Assembly (NCBI RefSeq): GCF_011075055.1 | Contig: NC_058149.1 | Location: 3,447,830-3,511,829, forward strand | Origin: Mangifera indica | Taxonomy: Eukaryota > Streptophyta > Magnoliopsida > Sapindales > Anacardiaceae | DNA length: 64,000 bases | Direction: 5' to 3' | Part shown: piece after piece, positions 12,421 through 23,784 of the stretch | Layout: the number at the start of each line of letters is the position of its first letter | Numbering within the stretch: the first letter of the stretch is position 1 | Translations under genes and position numbers: made by a program | Notes under the pieces: model-generated | Databases searched by the model: none | What the model was told of the DNA's origin: nothing | The model's input: only the letters and a program-made list of their open reading frames with translations

Positions 12421-13640
12421 TAAACATTAAAGTGAGATTTTAAAAGAGTCAATCTTTTTATTTTTTTAGAATTTTTTGATAATTAAATTTATTTTATTAC
12501 CCTCGTATATATTTTTTTTTTAACAGAGTGCTACTTTTAAGTGAAAATAATGTAATTCAACTCATTAGTGTCATGTTACCCACAACGTAAATGGAAAAAG
12601 AAAATAATAAAGCTTCGGTAAAAATATTTTTAGGGTTAATATTAATAACAATAAATAATGATAATAATGATAACAATAATAATTTCTTATAGGTATAACT
12701 GAACAATAAAAATTTCCCATAATTGATTTTTTTAGTATTATAATAAATAGAAGATGAGCAACTAATAAACTAGAGCGTTACACTAAGCTGTAAAATATTT
12801 TTAGAATTTTCAAAATGTCAAGATAATTTTTAATCAAACTAAGGGTTTAACAAATAAATTACCAAGAAAAAAAGGGTTTAACAAATCCCTTTAACACTAG
12901 GGATAGAGGTTTTATTATATCCATAATATTTGATGTATTAACAATTATTATAATTATGATACACACATTTAATTATAAAACTATATGTATAAATAAATAT
13001 TATTAATTTATTTATATATTTTAAGATGAGAGTATATAATTAGGTGGTATAATTGTTTTTTTTTTTTTCTCTCCTTAAAATTACATAATTATATACTATC
13101 ACATTAGATTATATAAATTAATTTAAAAGATTTGTTTGTATATAGAGTGTCACTTAATTTTAAAGTATTATAATATAATTGAATAGTTTTGAATTAAAAA
13201 TAAAATAAAATATAATTATATAATGATATATATGAATTTATTATTATTATTAGTTATCCACCTGCATAGATTAGGGGAAATTCTCCCTGGGGAATGATAT
13301 CCTTATGTATGAATTCAAATGTGAGATGTTCAAGGATTTTGTTGGAAGACGCGCCTCCACCTACGCTAGAGGTTGGCCAAGGATTAACTAAATTATGAAC
13401 TCAAGTTTGTCTGGGTGCCACGAACCTACCTAAACGGCTAAACCCTAATTAGATTGAAACTTTCATAAAATATATAATACCCACAAAATCTATAATACTT
13501 ATCAAATCTAATGCTGTCAATCTGTTTACTGATGCAACGGTGACCGAGATGCTGACGTGGCAAGAAGATAAAGCTTATGTACAATTCAATGATCAAAATA
13601 TATCACTAAAGATAAATATTCGGCTATTGATTGCGACGGC
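12421..13640. other. AT-rich region upstream of the NAC gene
   Basis: No gene. The stretch 13020-13260 again carries the recurrent AAAAATAAAATAAAATATAATTAT-type motif. From about 13270 the base composition becomes more balanced, which suits the distal promoter of the NAC gene. I see no recognisable transposon end between 13270 and 13640. Confidence 0.5.
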
Positions 13641-13654
13641 TGAAATAAAATTTG

Positions 13655-13662
13655 TATATAAC
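13655..13662 (+). promoter_or_regulatory. Putative TATA box of the NAC gene
   Basis: TATATAAC lies 99 bases upstream of the NAC start codon at 13754, which leaves a typical 5' UTR of about 65-70 bases. The call rests on position and consensus. Confidence 0.5.
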
Positions 13663-13753
13663 ACAAGATATCTCATAAAATAAAAAATAAAAAAAACTCA
13701 AGAAACATATTTCATGATTAATTTCCTTTAGTGCTTTTGTAAAACACCTTTCC

Positions 13754-15378
13754 ATGGAGGAGGAGAAGCAAATAAGCTTTAAGGAGATTATTCTGAAGTA
13801 CCCTGACGGGCAAAACCCTTGTGGGCAAAATCCTAATGCTGGTGAAAATAGAATGGGGACTAATAATTATGGTGGTGGCTCTGTGGTGCCTTATAATATG
13901 CATAGTGAGCTCTATCCGATGCATGAGAATGCTTATTTCGATTTCTTTCCGCCGGGTTATCGTTTCAAGCCTAGCGACGAAGAACTTGTTGTACATTACT
14001 TGAGGAAGAAGATACTGAATGAGAGTTTGCCGCCCAATCGGATCGAGGAGGTTGAGCTTTATAAGAGAAATCCTCAGGACCTTGCAGGTAAGAAAGAGAG
14101 TTCTTTACTTTCTTGGTTTTTATTTTTTATTATTTTATTGTTTATGAAGTGAGAGTGATTCATCAATTCTTGAAATGAAAGTTCTCAGTTCTTGAGTTTT
14201 TCAAGTGTTTAAGGAAGCGCTTTAGTTCTTGAGATTCTTCTATTGAAGGAAGTGCCATTAATTCTTTGGTTAAAGTTTGCATCATTGACATTTATTATGT
14301 TTTGTTTTAAACCAAAAAAGAATAGTTCTTTTCTTTGTATACATGAAATTTTTATGGAGTAATACGTGGTCAAACTTATTTTTTTTCGTTTCAGTAATTT
14401 AGAGCATTAACATAAAGATTAATAGATTTACGAATAGGGAAGAAGAGGGGTTTTTCTTTGATTGATGTATTTCTGTTTATTAATGTTCAGAGAATTATAC
14501 TTCCAATGGAGACAACGAGTGGTATTTCTTTACCCCGAGAGATAGAAAGTACAAGAATGGGCAGAGGCCTAATCGATCTGCTGGTGATGGATACTGGAAG
14601 GCTACTGGAGCTGATAGACCTGTCAATCACAAGGGAGTTAAAGTAGGATCCAGGAAGGTTTTAGTCTTCTACAAGGGAAAGCCTCCCAACGGTGACAAAA
14701 CTTACTGGATTATGCATGAATTTACAGTGGCCAATCTTCCTAGGAGAAAAAAGTCTCCAGTTGAAAATGATATGCGCGTATATTAGAAAATTCACTCTTT
14801 TCTTTCTCTAGAATTCAATTCCAAACTTAAACTGTCTTGCATTGTTAACTTTGACTTCATGTACTTCATGTTTCCTGCAGCTGGATGACTGGGTGTTATG
14901 TAGGCTATATAAGAATTCCAAAAGTCCAGGCCGTGCAAGAGACAGTCAAGTCCCGGATCAAGAGACTGAAAATGAAGTTCCTCCTCTGATTCAGGACCGT
15001 GAGAAAGAGCCAAAAGTAGAGGAATCCAATATGCTGCCTCAAGAAAATTTCCTTGCGCCCTTTGAACAAATGTATAGTTCTTACAACCAGGCAAATCCAA
15101 CGGGGTTGTATTATTATGACAATTCTCCATTTCTTCATGGCTGTCAAAGTGGCTTGAGTGATGGCTCTGAACCTTTATACACTCAGCCTTGGCATAATCC
15201 GACGATTCACCATATGTCTGGTTATCATCAAAATCCAATGTTGCCTCCAGAACTATTTTCTTCTGCGGATAACATAACGCAGGAGCAGTTAAATGACTAT
15301 CACTCAGGTGACTTTTCGAATGTTCTTCCATTCAGTGATTGTCCAGGGGCTTCCACCCGTCATTTTTTCGCCCAATGA
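13754..15378 (+). CDS. NAC-domain transcription factor, 3 exons
   Basis: Sequence-specific nuclear transcription factor of the plant-only NAC family. Exons 13754-14087, 14491-14777 and 14881-15378 (334+287+498 bp) join through GT-AG introns to 372 aa. The NAC domain runs from about residue 66 to 219: subdomain [20 protein letters not shown] (65-83), B/C with [13 protein letters not shown], the DNA-contact motif [12 protein letters not shown], the basic segment [23 protein letters not shown], and E beginning at exon 3 with [11 protein letters not shown]. Residues 220-372 form the variable C-terminal region, rich in Pro, Ser, Asn and acidic residues, as usual for the activation part. An unusual ~64-residue leader precedes the domain and includes a GQNPCGQNP direct repeat; in most NACs the domain begins within about 20 residues. 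The ATG is preceded by an upstream TATA box at the right distance. It sits between two XTH genes. I cannot assign an orthologue. Confidence 0.93.
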
Positions 15379-16278
15379 TGATAAGAAGCTCAAAACGCAT
15401 CTCTAGTGTCCTCTGAGTGAATTCTTAGAAATTGTTTTTAAATGACAGTTTAGGATTCTCTTAGTTTGACAGTTTACAAATCGTCCTGTTTTGGTAGATA
15501 CTATTTTTAGCCGAGTTTCAGGTTTATTCTTGTTTTGACAATTCACTAACGAGATTATTGATTAATATTGATTTTGCAGACTTGATATACATATATTCTT
15601 ATGTGTTGACTTAAACAGTAGATCAAGTAAAATAAAAATTAATTGAAGTGGCAATAATGGTTTAAATCAATCTGTCCAAGTTTAATACTTCTCATCATTC
15701 ACTTGGGTGACGTATTAAATTTTGTCCAATTTCTAATGATTATTTGTTGCAAAATTGCTATTTTATCTAACTTAATGGGGGCAAAAGCTGCACCCAACTA
15801 GTCTTCTTTCTACTTCCAGCAACCGCTAATTTTTCTGGAAATACATATAAAATGCAGCCTTCCTTCCATGGAAATTCTGACACATCTTTCCAGATTCCTG
15901 AAGAAGAGAGGCTTAGACAATAGAATAAGCATAACCCCATTAGCTTGCTCCTCTGGCAAAAGCAGTGGGGGTGCACTAGAACATACTAGAACAAATTTTT
16001 CTATGTCCTGGTGGCATCTTATTGTTTGTCAGAGGATAAACCATAGGCTAGAAATAGCCAGAATTTGGGGTAGGTAGACACAACCTAGTAAGCCACTACG
16101 CTATTTCCTTGTAAAAAAATTTCTCCAGTTAGAATACAATTTCACTGGCTGAGATATGACAAAGATCTCCAATATGAAAATAATGAGCACAGGCACAATT
16201 GCTTTTGCTTTCCAGCAGTCCAGTTCTCACTTTGTTTCACCAACCAACTATATATTATAATATTCAGTGAACTAGCCC
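15379..16278. other. NAC-XTH intergenic region
   Basis: This 0.9-kb gap holds the NAC 3' flank and the promoter of the second XTH. Two overlapping opposite-strand frames of 69 codons (15767-15976 and 15868-16077) have no recognisable domain. No transposon ends were seen. Confidence 0.5.
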
Positions 16279-16286
16279 TATAAATT
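16279..16286 (+). promoter_or_regulatory. Putative TATA box of the second XTH
   Basis: TATAAATT lies 91 bases upstream of the ATG at 16370, within CCCTATAAATTGCC. This is the same arrangement as in the first XTH, where TATAAATA lies about 106 bases upstream. Confidence 0.55.
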
Positions 16287-16369
16287 GCCTCGAAATCAAA
16301 ATATTTCTAGTGTGTCAAACATATTCTTAACACTAAATCGAAGTAAATAAACAACGTTTGCTGAAGTCA

Positions 16370-17429
16370 ATGGCTTGCTATTATTCTTCTTATCCATATG
16401 TTTCAGTGCCCATTTTGATGTTCTATCTTTTGGCTCCCAGCTCTTTTCTTGTTGCATTCGGTAATTTTTACCAGGATGTTGATGTCACTCGGGGAGATGG
16501 CCGTGCAAAGGTTCTGAACAATGGCGAGCTTCTCACTCTTTCTCTTGACAAAGCGTCTGGCTCCGGATTCCTATCCAAAAATGGGTATCTCTATGGAAAG
16601 ATTGATATGCAGCTGAAGCTTGTTCCAAACAACTCTGCTGGCGCTGGCACTGTCACAGCATACTATGTAAGTTTTTTTTTCTAAATTTATTGTTCTTGTT
16701 GCAATTTAATCTTATAGTATGATGCTTATTTCTAATACATGCGGGCTTGAATTAAGCAGTTAAAATCACCAGGATCATCCTGGGATGAGATAGACTTTGA
16801 ATTCCTGGGAAATTTGAGTGGTGATCCTTACATTCTTCACACCAATGTGTACACTCAAGGCAAAGGTGACAGAGAGCAGCAATTCTACCTCTGGTTTGAT
16901 CCCACTGCTGATTTTCACTCCTATTCAATCCTCTGGAATCCAGGCCACATTGTGTAAGTTTTCCTGAGAACACTTCTAAAATTTGGTTGAAGTATTTGCA
17001 TTAATTCTGTTATGTATTCGTTCTTTCAGCTTCTATGTTGATGGCAGACCAATCAGGGAGTTCAAGAACCTTGAATCAATGGGAGTTCCCTACCCGAAGA
17101 ACCAGCCAATGAGAATGTATTGCAGTCTCTGGGATGCTGATGACTGGGCGACAAGAGGGGGATTGGTGAAGACAGACTGGTCACAGGCACCCTTTACAGC
17201 TTCCTTCAGGAACTTCAATGCCGAGAATGCTTGCGTCTGGGCTAATGGAGCGTCTTCTTGCAGTTCAAACTCCAGTGGGAATCCATGGTTCTCTCAGGAA
17301 CTTGATTCTGCAAGTCAAAAGACGCTCAAATGGGTGCAGAAAAAATTCATGGTTTACAATTACTGCACTGACACCAGGCGGTTCCCTCTTGGCCTCCCTC
17401 AGGAATGCAAAGTTACAGCCAAGAAGTAG
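16370..17429 (+). CDS. XTH: Xyloglucan endotransglucosylase/hydrolase, group II, second copy, 3 exons
   Basis: Apoplastic xyloglucan-remodelling enzyme (GH16) and paralogue of the gene at 3447-4486. Exons 16370-16666, 16760-16953 and 17030-17429 (297+194+400 bp) give 296 aa. The ATG at 16370 opens a secretory signal (hydrophobic core near residues 11-30); an upstream in-frame TTG at 16358 is not a plant start. [11 protein letters not shown] is at residues 107-117, with E109 nucleophile and E113 acid/base, then the NLS glycosylation site. XET-domain cysteines are present (ACVW, SSC, YNYC, QEC). Exons 2 and 3 have exactly the lengths of the first XTH, while exon 1 is 13 codons longer. One oddity is [10 protein letters not shown] where the first copy has [10 protein letters not shown]; the family usually has Trp there. 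The catalytic core is intact, so the gene is predicted functional. The two XTH genes are divergently oriented with the NAC gene between them. Confidence 0.95.
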
Positions 17430-17609
17430 GACAACAACTTCTTTTTAAGCCATGCTATGCTTAATATTTGCTTCAGAAATTTACTTTGTTATCTTTTCAT
17501 TTAAGCATCATTCTTACAAGTCTGATGTATTTAAATAATTATTTTAAGTAATAACCTGTTTGATTTGCATTAGCTTTAAAAGAATTTTTATGCATAAGGT
17601 CGCTTATGT

Positions 17610-17757
17610 ATACGACAAAGTTTTGGGTCTATCTTCAAATCCGTATAAATTTATGTAAATCAAATTTGAAATTTTCAGTTTCTGTATTACTGTTCGGTAT
17701 GTTGAAAATTTTGATTGTATCAATTAAATTTGATGTGGTGGATTTGGTTCCGAGGGC
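17610..17757 (+). repeat. Dispersed repeat A, partial copy
   Basis: About 150 bp matching the first part of the repeats at 11460 and 40900 (TCTATCTTCAAATC, AATCAAATTTGAAATTTTCAG, GGTATGTTGAAAATTTTGATTGTAT). The match stops abruptly where a CACTAC terminus begins at 17758, so a CACTA-type element probably inserted into or truncated this copy. Confidence 0.65.
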
Positions 17758-18800
17758 CACTACCAAAAAAAAAAAGGTTTTTAATAAGAGGAAAAGTAGT
17801 CATTTAAATTATATTTTCTATTGTTAAAGATCTTTAATAACAAAAAAAATCTCGTCACCGATTGTTGTTATAGTCTTCATTGTTAAAAGTATTTACGACA
17901 AAAAAAAAATCTCGTCATTAATATAAATAATAAGAGGTATAAGTCTCATCATTAAAAATAGTGATATCAATGATGAATATCTTCGTTGTATTTACTACCA
18001 CTATACATAATATCAACAATGAAAATCTTTAATATTATAACAATATTTATCGGTCACTAAACATAATATCAATGATGAAGATTCTGATTGTCATAGCAAT
18101 ATTTATTATTCATTAAACATAATATTAATGATAAATATTCCTATTGTTTTAACAATATTTCCCCACCACTAAATATAATATCAATTATGAATATTTTTAT
18201 CATTATAACAATATTGATAATAAAATTTTAGCTGTCAAAATATGAGCATTAACATTAATTTTGTATTAATTATAATTATCTCAAAGCCTCCATATGATTT
18301 ACAATTATAAAAAATAAGAAAAAAATTATAAATTTCCTATTATGATAATCTTTCCTTATAATTAAAACTAAAAAGTTGTTACAAGTAATAAAAGAATTTA
18401 TATATCACGTCTAAACAACTGTTTCATAATTCACTTGTATTTTCAAATACATACAAATTGTAAAGAGAGAGGATAACATTAAAATGTGCATAATATATAT
18501 ACACACACATTCAAACATATATTTTTTCTCACAAACTATTTATCAAACAAAGTAAAGGAAACCGAAATTGAATTTTATGGAGTAGTTCATTAACGATTTT
18601 AGATTAGCTGCAATAAGAAGGGAATCAAAATTGAATAGCAAATTCTAAAATATCAAGTACTACAAGAAAAACATTAAACTATCCAGGTAACTTCATAATG
18701 TCAAGAAACATACAAGGAAACAAATTATTATCAAATAGCTTGTCAGCAATTGTCATATAAATTAGCTAGCATAACTTACCTTAGCAATTAGAAAAAAGAA
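17758..18800 (+). mobile_element. CACTA-type DNA transposon, left terminal region
   Basis: Begins with CACTACCAAAAAAAAAAAGG then TTTTTAATAAGAGGAAAA, the classic En/Spm terminal form. Subterminal AAAAATCTCGTCA motifs recur at about 17845-17920, and a tandem repeat follows. The reverse complement of the matching terminus (CACTACAAAAAATGGGTTTT then AATAAGAGAAAAAA) ends at 39090. No transposase was recognised. A second CTACAAGAAAAAC motif lies at about 18660 but is not in the orientation of a right end. The inner limit is arbitrary because a LINE follows. Confidence 0.6.
17951..18236 (+). repeat. 56-bp tandem repeat inside the CACTA terminus
   Basis: The unit starts at the landmark ATAATATC, found at 18007, 18063, 18119 (ATAATATT) and 18175, exactly 56 bases apart. 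A fifth, shortened unit precedes it near 17960. Each unit continues AATGATGAA..., then ...AACAATATTTAT. Such subterminal arrays are transposase-binding regions in CACTA elements. The role here is inferred from position. Confidence 0.8.
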
Positions 18801-19455
18801 CTTTTCATCGTAACAGTAATTGGCTGAAAAAAAAAAAAAACTTGAAGACTGAAAAGAATGCATGCCTTCTAGCACTAACTTCACCCTCAAAGACATAAAG
18901 CTTTTCACACATAGGTGTTAGCAAATTACGATATTTGAGAAATGAAAAAGACACATTACAAATTTTAGAACCACATGAGGAATTTCTCATAAGAATATTT
19001 AAAATGATACAAACAGATTTACCTGAGAGAAATGGTCGCACCCTTGCAGTAGCATTTGACCTTCGTGAAGATGTTATCTAAACAGTTCCCGCCTTACCAA
19101 TTCAATCAATGTAAACAGTCATAATGACAAGGTTTTATGAGTCTAAGAAGTGAAAAAAAAGAATGACAAAAATATTAGTCAAAGAAAGAATTAGTGTTTG
19201 TTATAAGAGATGTCTCATTGCTTCTCTCCACTTGAAATAGATTTGCATAGTAACCAGTTCTTCATGTTTAAAGCTTCTCGTCTTTGAGGTTAAGCTGATA
19301 TATGTATGATTCATACTTCTCTATGTATATTTGTTCTTTTGCGTTTTAGTAAATCTATGCCACTTACATATAGAATCCGATGGTTTGATCCAACAAAAAT
19401 TCTCTCCCATGACATAGTTAATTATCAAAATCATTATCAAGTCAATATGTTCTTA
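18801..19455. other. Unassigned sequence between the CACTA left end and the LINE
   Basis: No domain recognised. On the minus strand two ACTTACC/TTTACC positions (about 18775 and 19018) look like splice donors, and 19020-19075 reads as a short Arg/Lys/Thr-rich peptide, so this may be part of a broken minus-strand gene inside the CACTA element. The 78-codon minus-strand frame at 18805-19041 has no family match that I know. Confidence 0.35.
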
Positions 19456-19638
19456 ATGAAGTTGGGTTGAGCTGTTTGTTTCTTCTCCCTCTTCGTGTAA
19501 GCTGCTACCTGTCTGGCTAGTGGCCCTTCTAGTGCCAACCCCTCCTGCTGGAGTCCCTTCTGGGCTCAGGTCCTTTCTTTGGGTGGTTTTGTTTCTTCTC
19601 TCCTCTCTTGTGCATTGCTCCTATTCTGTTTGTTTTTT
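19456..19638 (+). mobile_element. LINE 5' region, fragment upstream of the hAT insertion
   Basis: This T/C/G-rich, A-poor stretch (GCTGTTTGTTTCTTCTCCC and onward) has the composition of the sequence resuming at 24442 on the far side of the hAT element, and of plant LINE 5' UTRs. Together they suggest one LINE split by the hAT element. The left limit is approximate. Confidence 0.5.
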
Positions 19639-21228
19639 CAAGGTTTTCAGAACCAAACCAGACTGGTCGATTTAATGGGGAACTAGCTCCAAGTTCGATC
19701 TGGTTTATGCAAAAATAGGGTTTGTTAATTGGCTCAGTCACGAACCAGTCAGAATTGGAAGAACTGGGTTTGACTCTTAAATTCCAAAAAAATAAAAAAA
19801 GCTTATTCATTCCACGAGTCTCATGTATAAGACTATTAATTGAATTATCATAAAGCCCTAGTTTCCTAATTCACAATTCCATTTAACAACACAACTTCAT
19901 CTCATCTCCCAAGCACAACATTAGTAATTCATTCTTCATCTCTGGTCTCAGTTATTGCTCAACTCGTCGGTACATCTTCTTCTTCCTGATTTGTTTACTT
20001 AAATGAGTTTCAGTTTGAAATGGTGATGATCTCTGTTTCAATTTTTGTTTGCTCAAATTCATTGATGTTCTAGTTCTTGTTTACTCAAATGATGATCTTT
20101 GTTTGAAATGCGTTTTTGAGCCAAATACTCCCTAGGAAGCCATATAATGTTCTTCAATGTTGCATTTATTTATTTTGTGAAATTTTTTATGTGGTGATAA
20201 GTAGTAAGAGGAGCACATGGTATTAAACACCATAAAGTAGTGTAAAAGAGTTAAATAGAGTCTGAATAAATGACACCAAGTCTATTGTCTTGCTAGTTTG
20301 AGCTATTAGATTTTGTAACTGTTAAGCTTTTCTATGAGATCAGTTCCTAAATCTTTAAATAAGTATCAATATTGACCCTGTGAATAGCCAAATATCTCAT
20401 CACCGGCTTTGAAATATAACTTAACATAATCCATATTAAGGACTTTATAAAGATCATCACATCTGGAAGAAAGTGAAAGCTAGCCATTAGCCTCAAACTA
20501 CTTCTCTTTGAAATGACTTAATAGTTAATATCACTACATTGGATTTGTGTTTCTACTAAAAATTGCAGGAAGTTGTGAAGCTAGGATGGATAAACTAATG
20601 TCCTATGATTACAAATCTCGAAAATTAGAGGCACTAGGATTCTTAAAGTTCGTGTCAATTTAACCTTTTTGTAATCCTTTTAGGACTTCTTTTTTATGTT
20701 AATATTTAAGAGTTACACAGTAATTGATAGCATATGTTACATAGGAAAATTGAAGATGTTAGGAAAGAACTTACATTTACAATTTAACAATGAGTAGCCT
20801 TAGCAGCTTCAATAATTGCTTTACTGATAAGGTGAACTGTGTTTGCTTCAACACCAGCAGCTAACTTCAAAACCTCAATGTCTAACCAAGCATGACTAGA
20901 ATATTTCCTATATCAAAGCATGCAGTATAACATTAGCTTAATGTTACATAGTATTCAATGACATAGAGTTGCTTTAAATGTTTTTACACAATCTAAATTC
21001 AAATGTATGTTTAGTTGTCTTTGGCATTGCCTGAAAGTTATGCATAAAAACTGCCTTGCTAATGTTCTTTTATTAAGTTATAAATGATAAATTTGTAATC
21101 TTTTTTTTTTTTTTGTAATTTTTTAGTGAAATGGAAAACATATTATCAAGGTCAACACATCTTTTGAAGCAAAATCTAGAGAGCAAGCATCTTTCGAACG
21201 CTCCATATGACAAAAAAAGGATATAACA

Positions 21229-21982
21229 TGGAAGTATATTAGCGAGGGAACTAATTCTAATGGGAAGAAGATGTTAATATGTGAATTTTGTCAAAAACAA
21301 ATAGCAAGTAGAGGTATTAATAGAATGAAACAACATCTAGCTGGAGAAAGAGGTAATGTTCATCTATGTAAAAAGGTTACCGAAGATATTTGATTTCAAA
21401 TAAAAGAGTCATTACAAGAAAATATGGAAAAATCCAAAGAAAGAAGAGAATCATATAATGATCATGATGATAATCAAGAGATTCATGAGCTTCATTCTAT
21501 AAGTTCCTCTAAAGGAAAAAGAAAAGCAAGTGCTAGAATTGACATATTTTTCAAAATGCTTGTGATCTTTCTTAATGCAGTGAATTTTTCTTTTTTATCA
21601 TACGACAACAAGTAAGATAACAAATAAGGGTCATGGATATAAAGGTCTATCTTATCATGCTTTATGTGTAAATTTGTTGAAAGTTGCTAAACAACATGTA
21701 AAGTTAATTCTCCACTCTTATCAAAGCACTTGGGATGAACACAGGTTGTTGGATAGAGTCAAGACAAAGGTCTTTAATAAATTCTTAGTGTATTGTCCTA
21801 GAGGAATTACATTTGTCAAATTAGTTGATGCTTTTGAATATGAACGCGACAATTTTTGCAAAAAGTCAAAGATTATGAGTGGGTTGATGGATGTGACTGA
21901 AAAGCAAATTATATCTAACAAGTCAAAGTTGTTAACTAAAACTAGTTTATATCAAGATCATTTGAAAAGCGTTTCTCATTGA
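21229..21982 (+). pseudogene. hAT transposase, N-terminal BED zinc finger and central region
   Basis: From 21229 the frame reads WKYISEGTNSNGKKMLIC, EFCQKQIASRGINRMKQHLA, then GNVHLCKKV: a BED-type finger with C-x2-C, then His in KQHLAG and a following Cys. A TGA breaks the frame at about 21391. It resumes with a Ser/Lys/Asp-rich linker (21424-21615), another break, and then KGLSYHALCVNLLK, LVYCPRGITFVKLVDA and MSGLMDVTEKQI (about 21640-21920), which match the DUF659-type middle of plant hAT transposases. It lies within the TIR-bounded element. Inactive. Confidence 0.85.
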
Positions 21983-22119
21983 TTAGTGTATACTAGCAAC
22001 AAGAGTATTTGACCCAGTAAAAATAAAAATTTATCTATGCTTTAAAGTTTAATATTATCTATAATTTTATTTACTATATGTTTAGTGATCTGATCATTTA
22101 ACTTATTTTTCAATGAAAG

Positions 22120-22340
22120 ATAAATGATAGAGATTATTTGGTTATGATACTTCAAATCTACAAAAGTTAGCAATAAGGTTTCTTAGCCAAACAACTTTTT
22201 CTTTTAGATGTGAACGAAATTGGAGTGTATTTGAATGTATCCACATAAAGAAAAGAAACAAGCTAGAGTACTAAAGACTTAATGTTCTTGTCTATATTCA
22301 TTACGATTTGCAATTGAAAAATAGGTATAAAAAAATTAAA
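22120..22340 (+). pseudogene. hAT transposase dimerisation domain (hATC)
   Basis: The frame reads LFGYDTSNLQKLAIRFLSQT at about 22133, followed by TFSFRCERNWSVFECIHIKK, the diagnostic C-terminal hATC segment with the Cys-Glu-Arg-Asn-Trp-Ser motif. A stop interrupts it just after KRNKLEY. It belongs to the same element as the BED part upstream. Confidence 0.9.
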
Positions 22341-22369
22341 TTTCTTTTCTCATTGGTACGTGCTATCGT

Positions 22370-23703
22370 TGACACCCAAATTAAAATCCTAAATTCCTGC
22401 AACAAAAATGTAGTAAAGAAAAGTAGGGATCGTTCTCTCGAAGAGCTTTGATTAGTATGTCCTCACAAATAAATCGAAACAAGGAAATAAGAGGGAGTTT
22501 TGAATTGAATGTAAATTATATTTAAAAACTATAAATAAAAATTCAGTAAAATAATCTGAAAGTAAATAATCAATTAAACAAATCTTGGTCTATGGTCACA
22601 TCTATCATTGGAACTATGATTGATCATCGAAACCAAAAATATCAAATTAATTATTCAAATATTCGTTGTGGTATTAAATTTATTTGTTCTTCCTTACGAT
22701 TAGTTAACCGAAAACATGTATTCCAATTAACTCTTATTGATTAATAATTCAGATGTGATCTCGAATTTAATTAAATAATAGCATTACGAATTAGAAAGAC
22801 CAATGAAGCAAGACAACACAAACGTACGACGTTGCATTTAATCCAATTGATTATTTTCCTAGGATTTACAGTTTCTGACACAACAAACGATAAACCTAGT
22901 TGCCATTTCGATTAGATGGATTGAACAATTACGATTCGACACCTAAACTAGTAGTAGATTATATTAATTGATAAACTAATTGCGCACCTTAGAAATCAAC
23001 CAACACAATCATGAAAAATAATTTAGAAAGATAATCAATACTCGAATAATTAAAAAGATGCATTAAAGAACAAAAATAAATCTCACAATCATTGTAGTTC
23101 CATGGTTTCAGATCCATTCAACCAAGAGAAAATATTCAGCCACTGTAAACCATATTTAGCTCCCTAATCCTCCAATTATAATAGTGAATAATCCTTAGCA
23201 AAATAAAAATAAAAGTATATATATTTTCTCTCTACTAAAATCTGGAAAATAAAAGTCAATCCTAATCTCCTAATCCAACCAAGCAAAAGTGATACATATC
23301 TTTCCAAAAAGAAAGAAAAAGATATATATTTTAATATATATCCTTCCTCCAAAAATATCCTTCCTTATCTACCTCAATTAATCCTCTTTTGCAACTAGTA
23401 ATTATCCCTTTTTCTAGGAAGCAAATCTTGATACTTTGTGGATCTTTGTAGTTGATTTGGACGTCCAGATTTAATTTATGAATTCTACTTTTGTCATTTC
23501 GCGTGCCCAACCCTAGTAAGCATCACGGAATTTGCAGATTAACAGGTCTGCTCTAATTTTTTATCTTTTTGGCCCAACTTACTCTAAAAATACTCAAAGC
23601 TTCCTAAATGCAAAAAGATAAGTAATTCCATTAGATTGAATTAAATTTCCACAAAACATAAGAGAATTAGAAATCAAAATAATAACAATTAATGGCGTTA
23701 TCA
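22370..23703 (+). mobile_element. Solo-LTR-like insertion inside the hAT element
   Basis: A 1334-bp block separates the hATC segment from the acidic C-terminal segment of the same hAT transposase. It begins TGACACCCAAATTAAAATCC and ends GGCGTTATCA, giving TG...CA ends. It has no long open frame. Phrases such as GTAGGGATCGTTCTC are typical of widespread plant LTR families. I see no convincing 5-bp target duplication (ATCGT against CTCAT), so an intron plus an older insert is an alternative. Confidence 0.4.
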
Positions 23704-23784
23704 CTCATGTGATGTTGCATGTTCATATATTTTTATATATTTTATATTAAGTTTACTAATGAGAATAATATTTTTATATCAATT

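Noticed and set aside
15767..16077. Possible small gene between NAC and the second XTH
   Set aside because: Two overlapping opposite-strand frames of 69 codons, with no domain or promoter support.
16358..16369. In-frame upstream TTG as the start of the second XTH
   Set aside because: Plant nuclear genes start at ATG; the ATG at 16370 gives a normal signal peptide and matches the family.
17951..18236. CRISPR-like regular repeat array
   Set aside because: Contiguous 56-bp units without spacers, inside a plant CACTA terminus.
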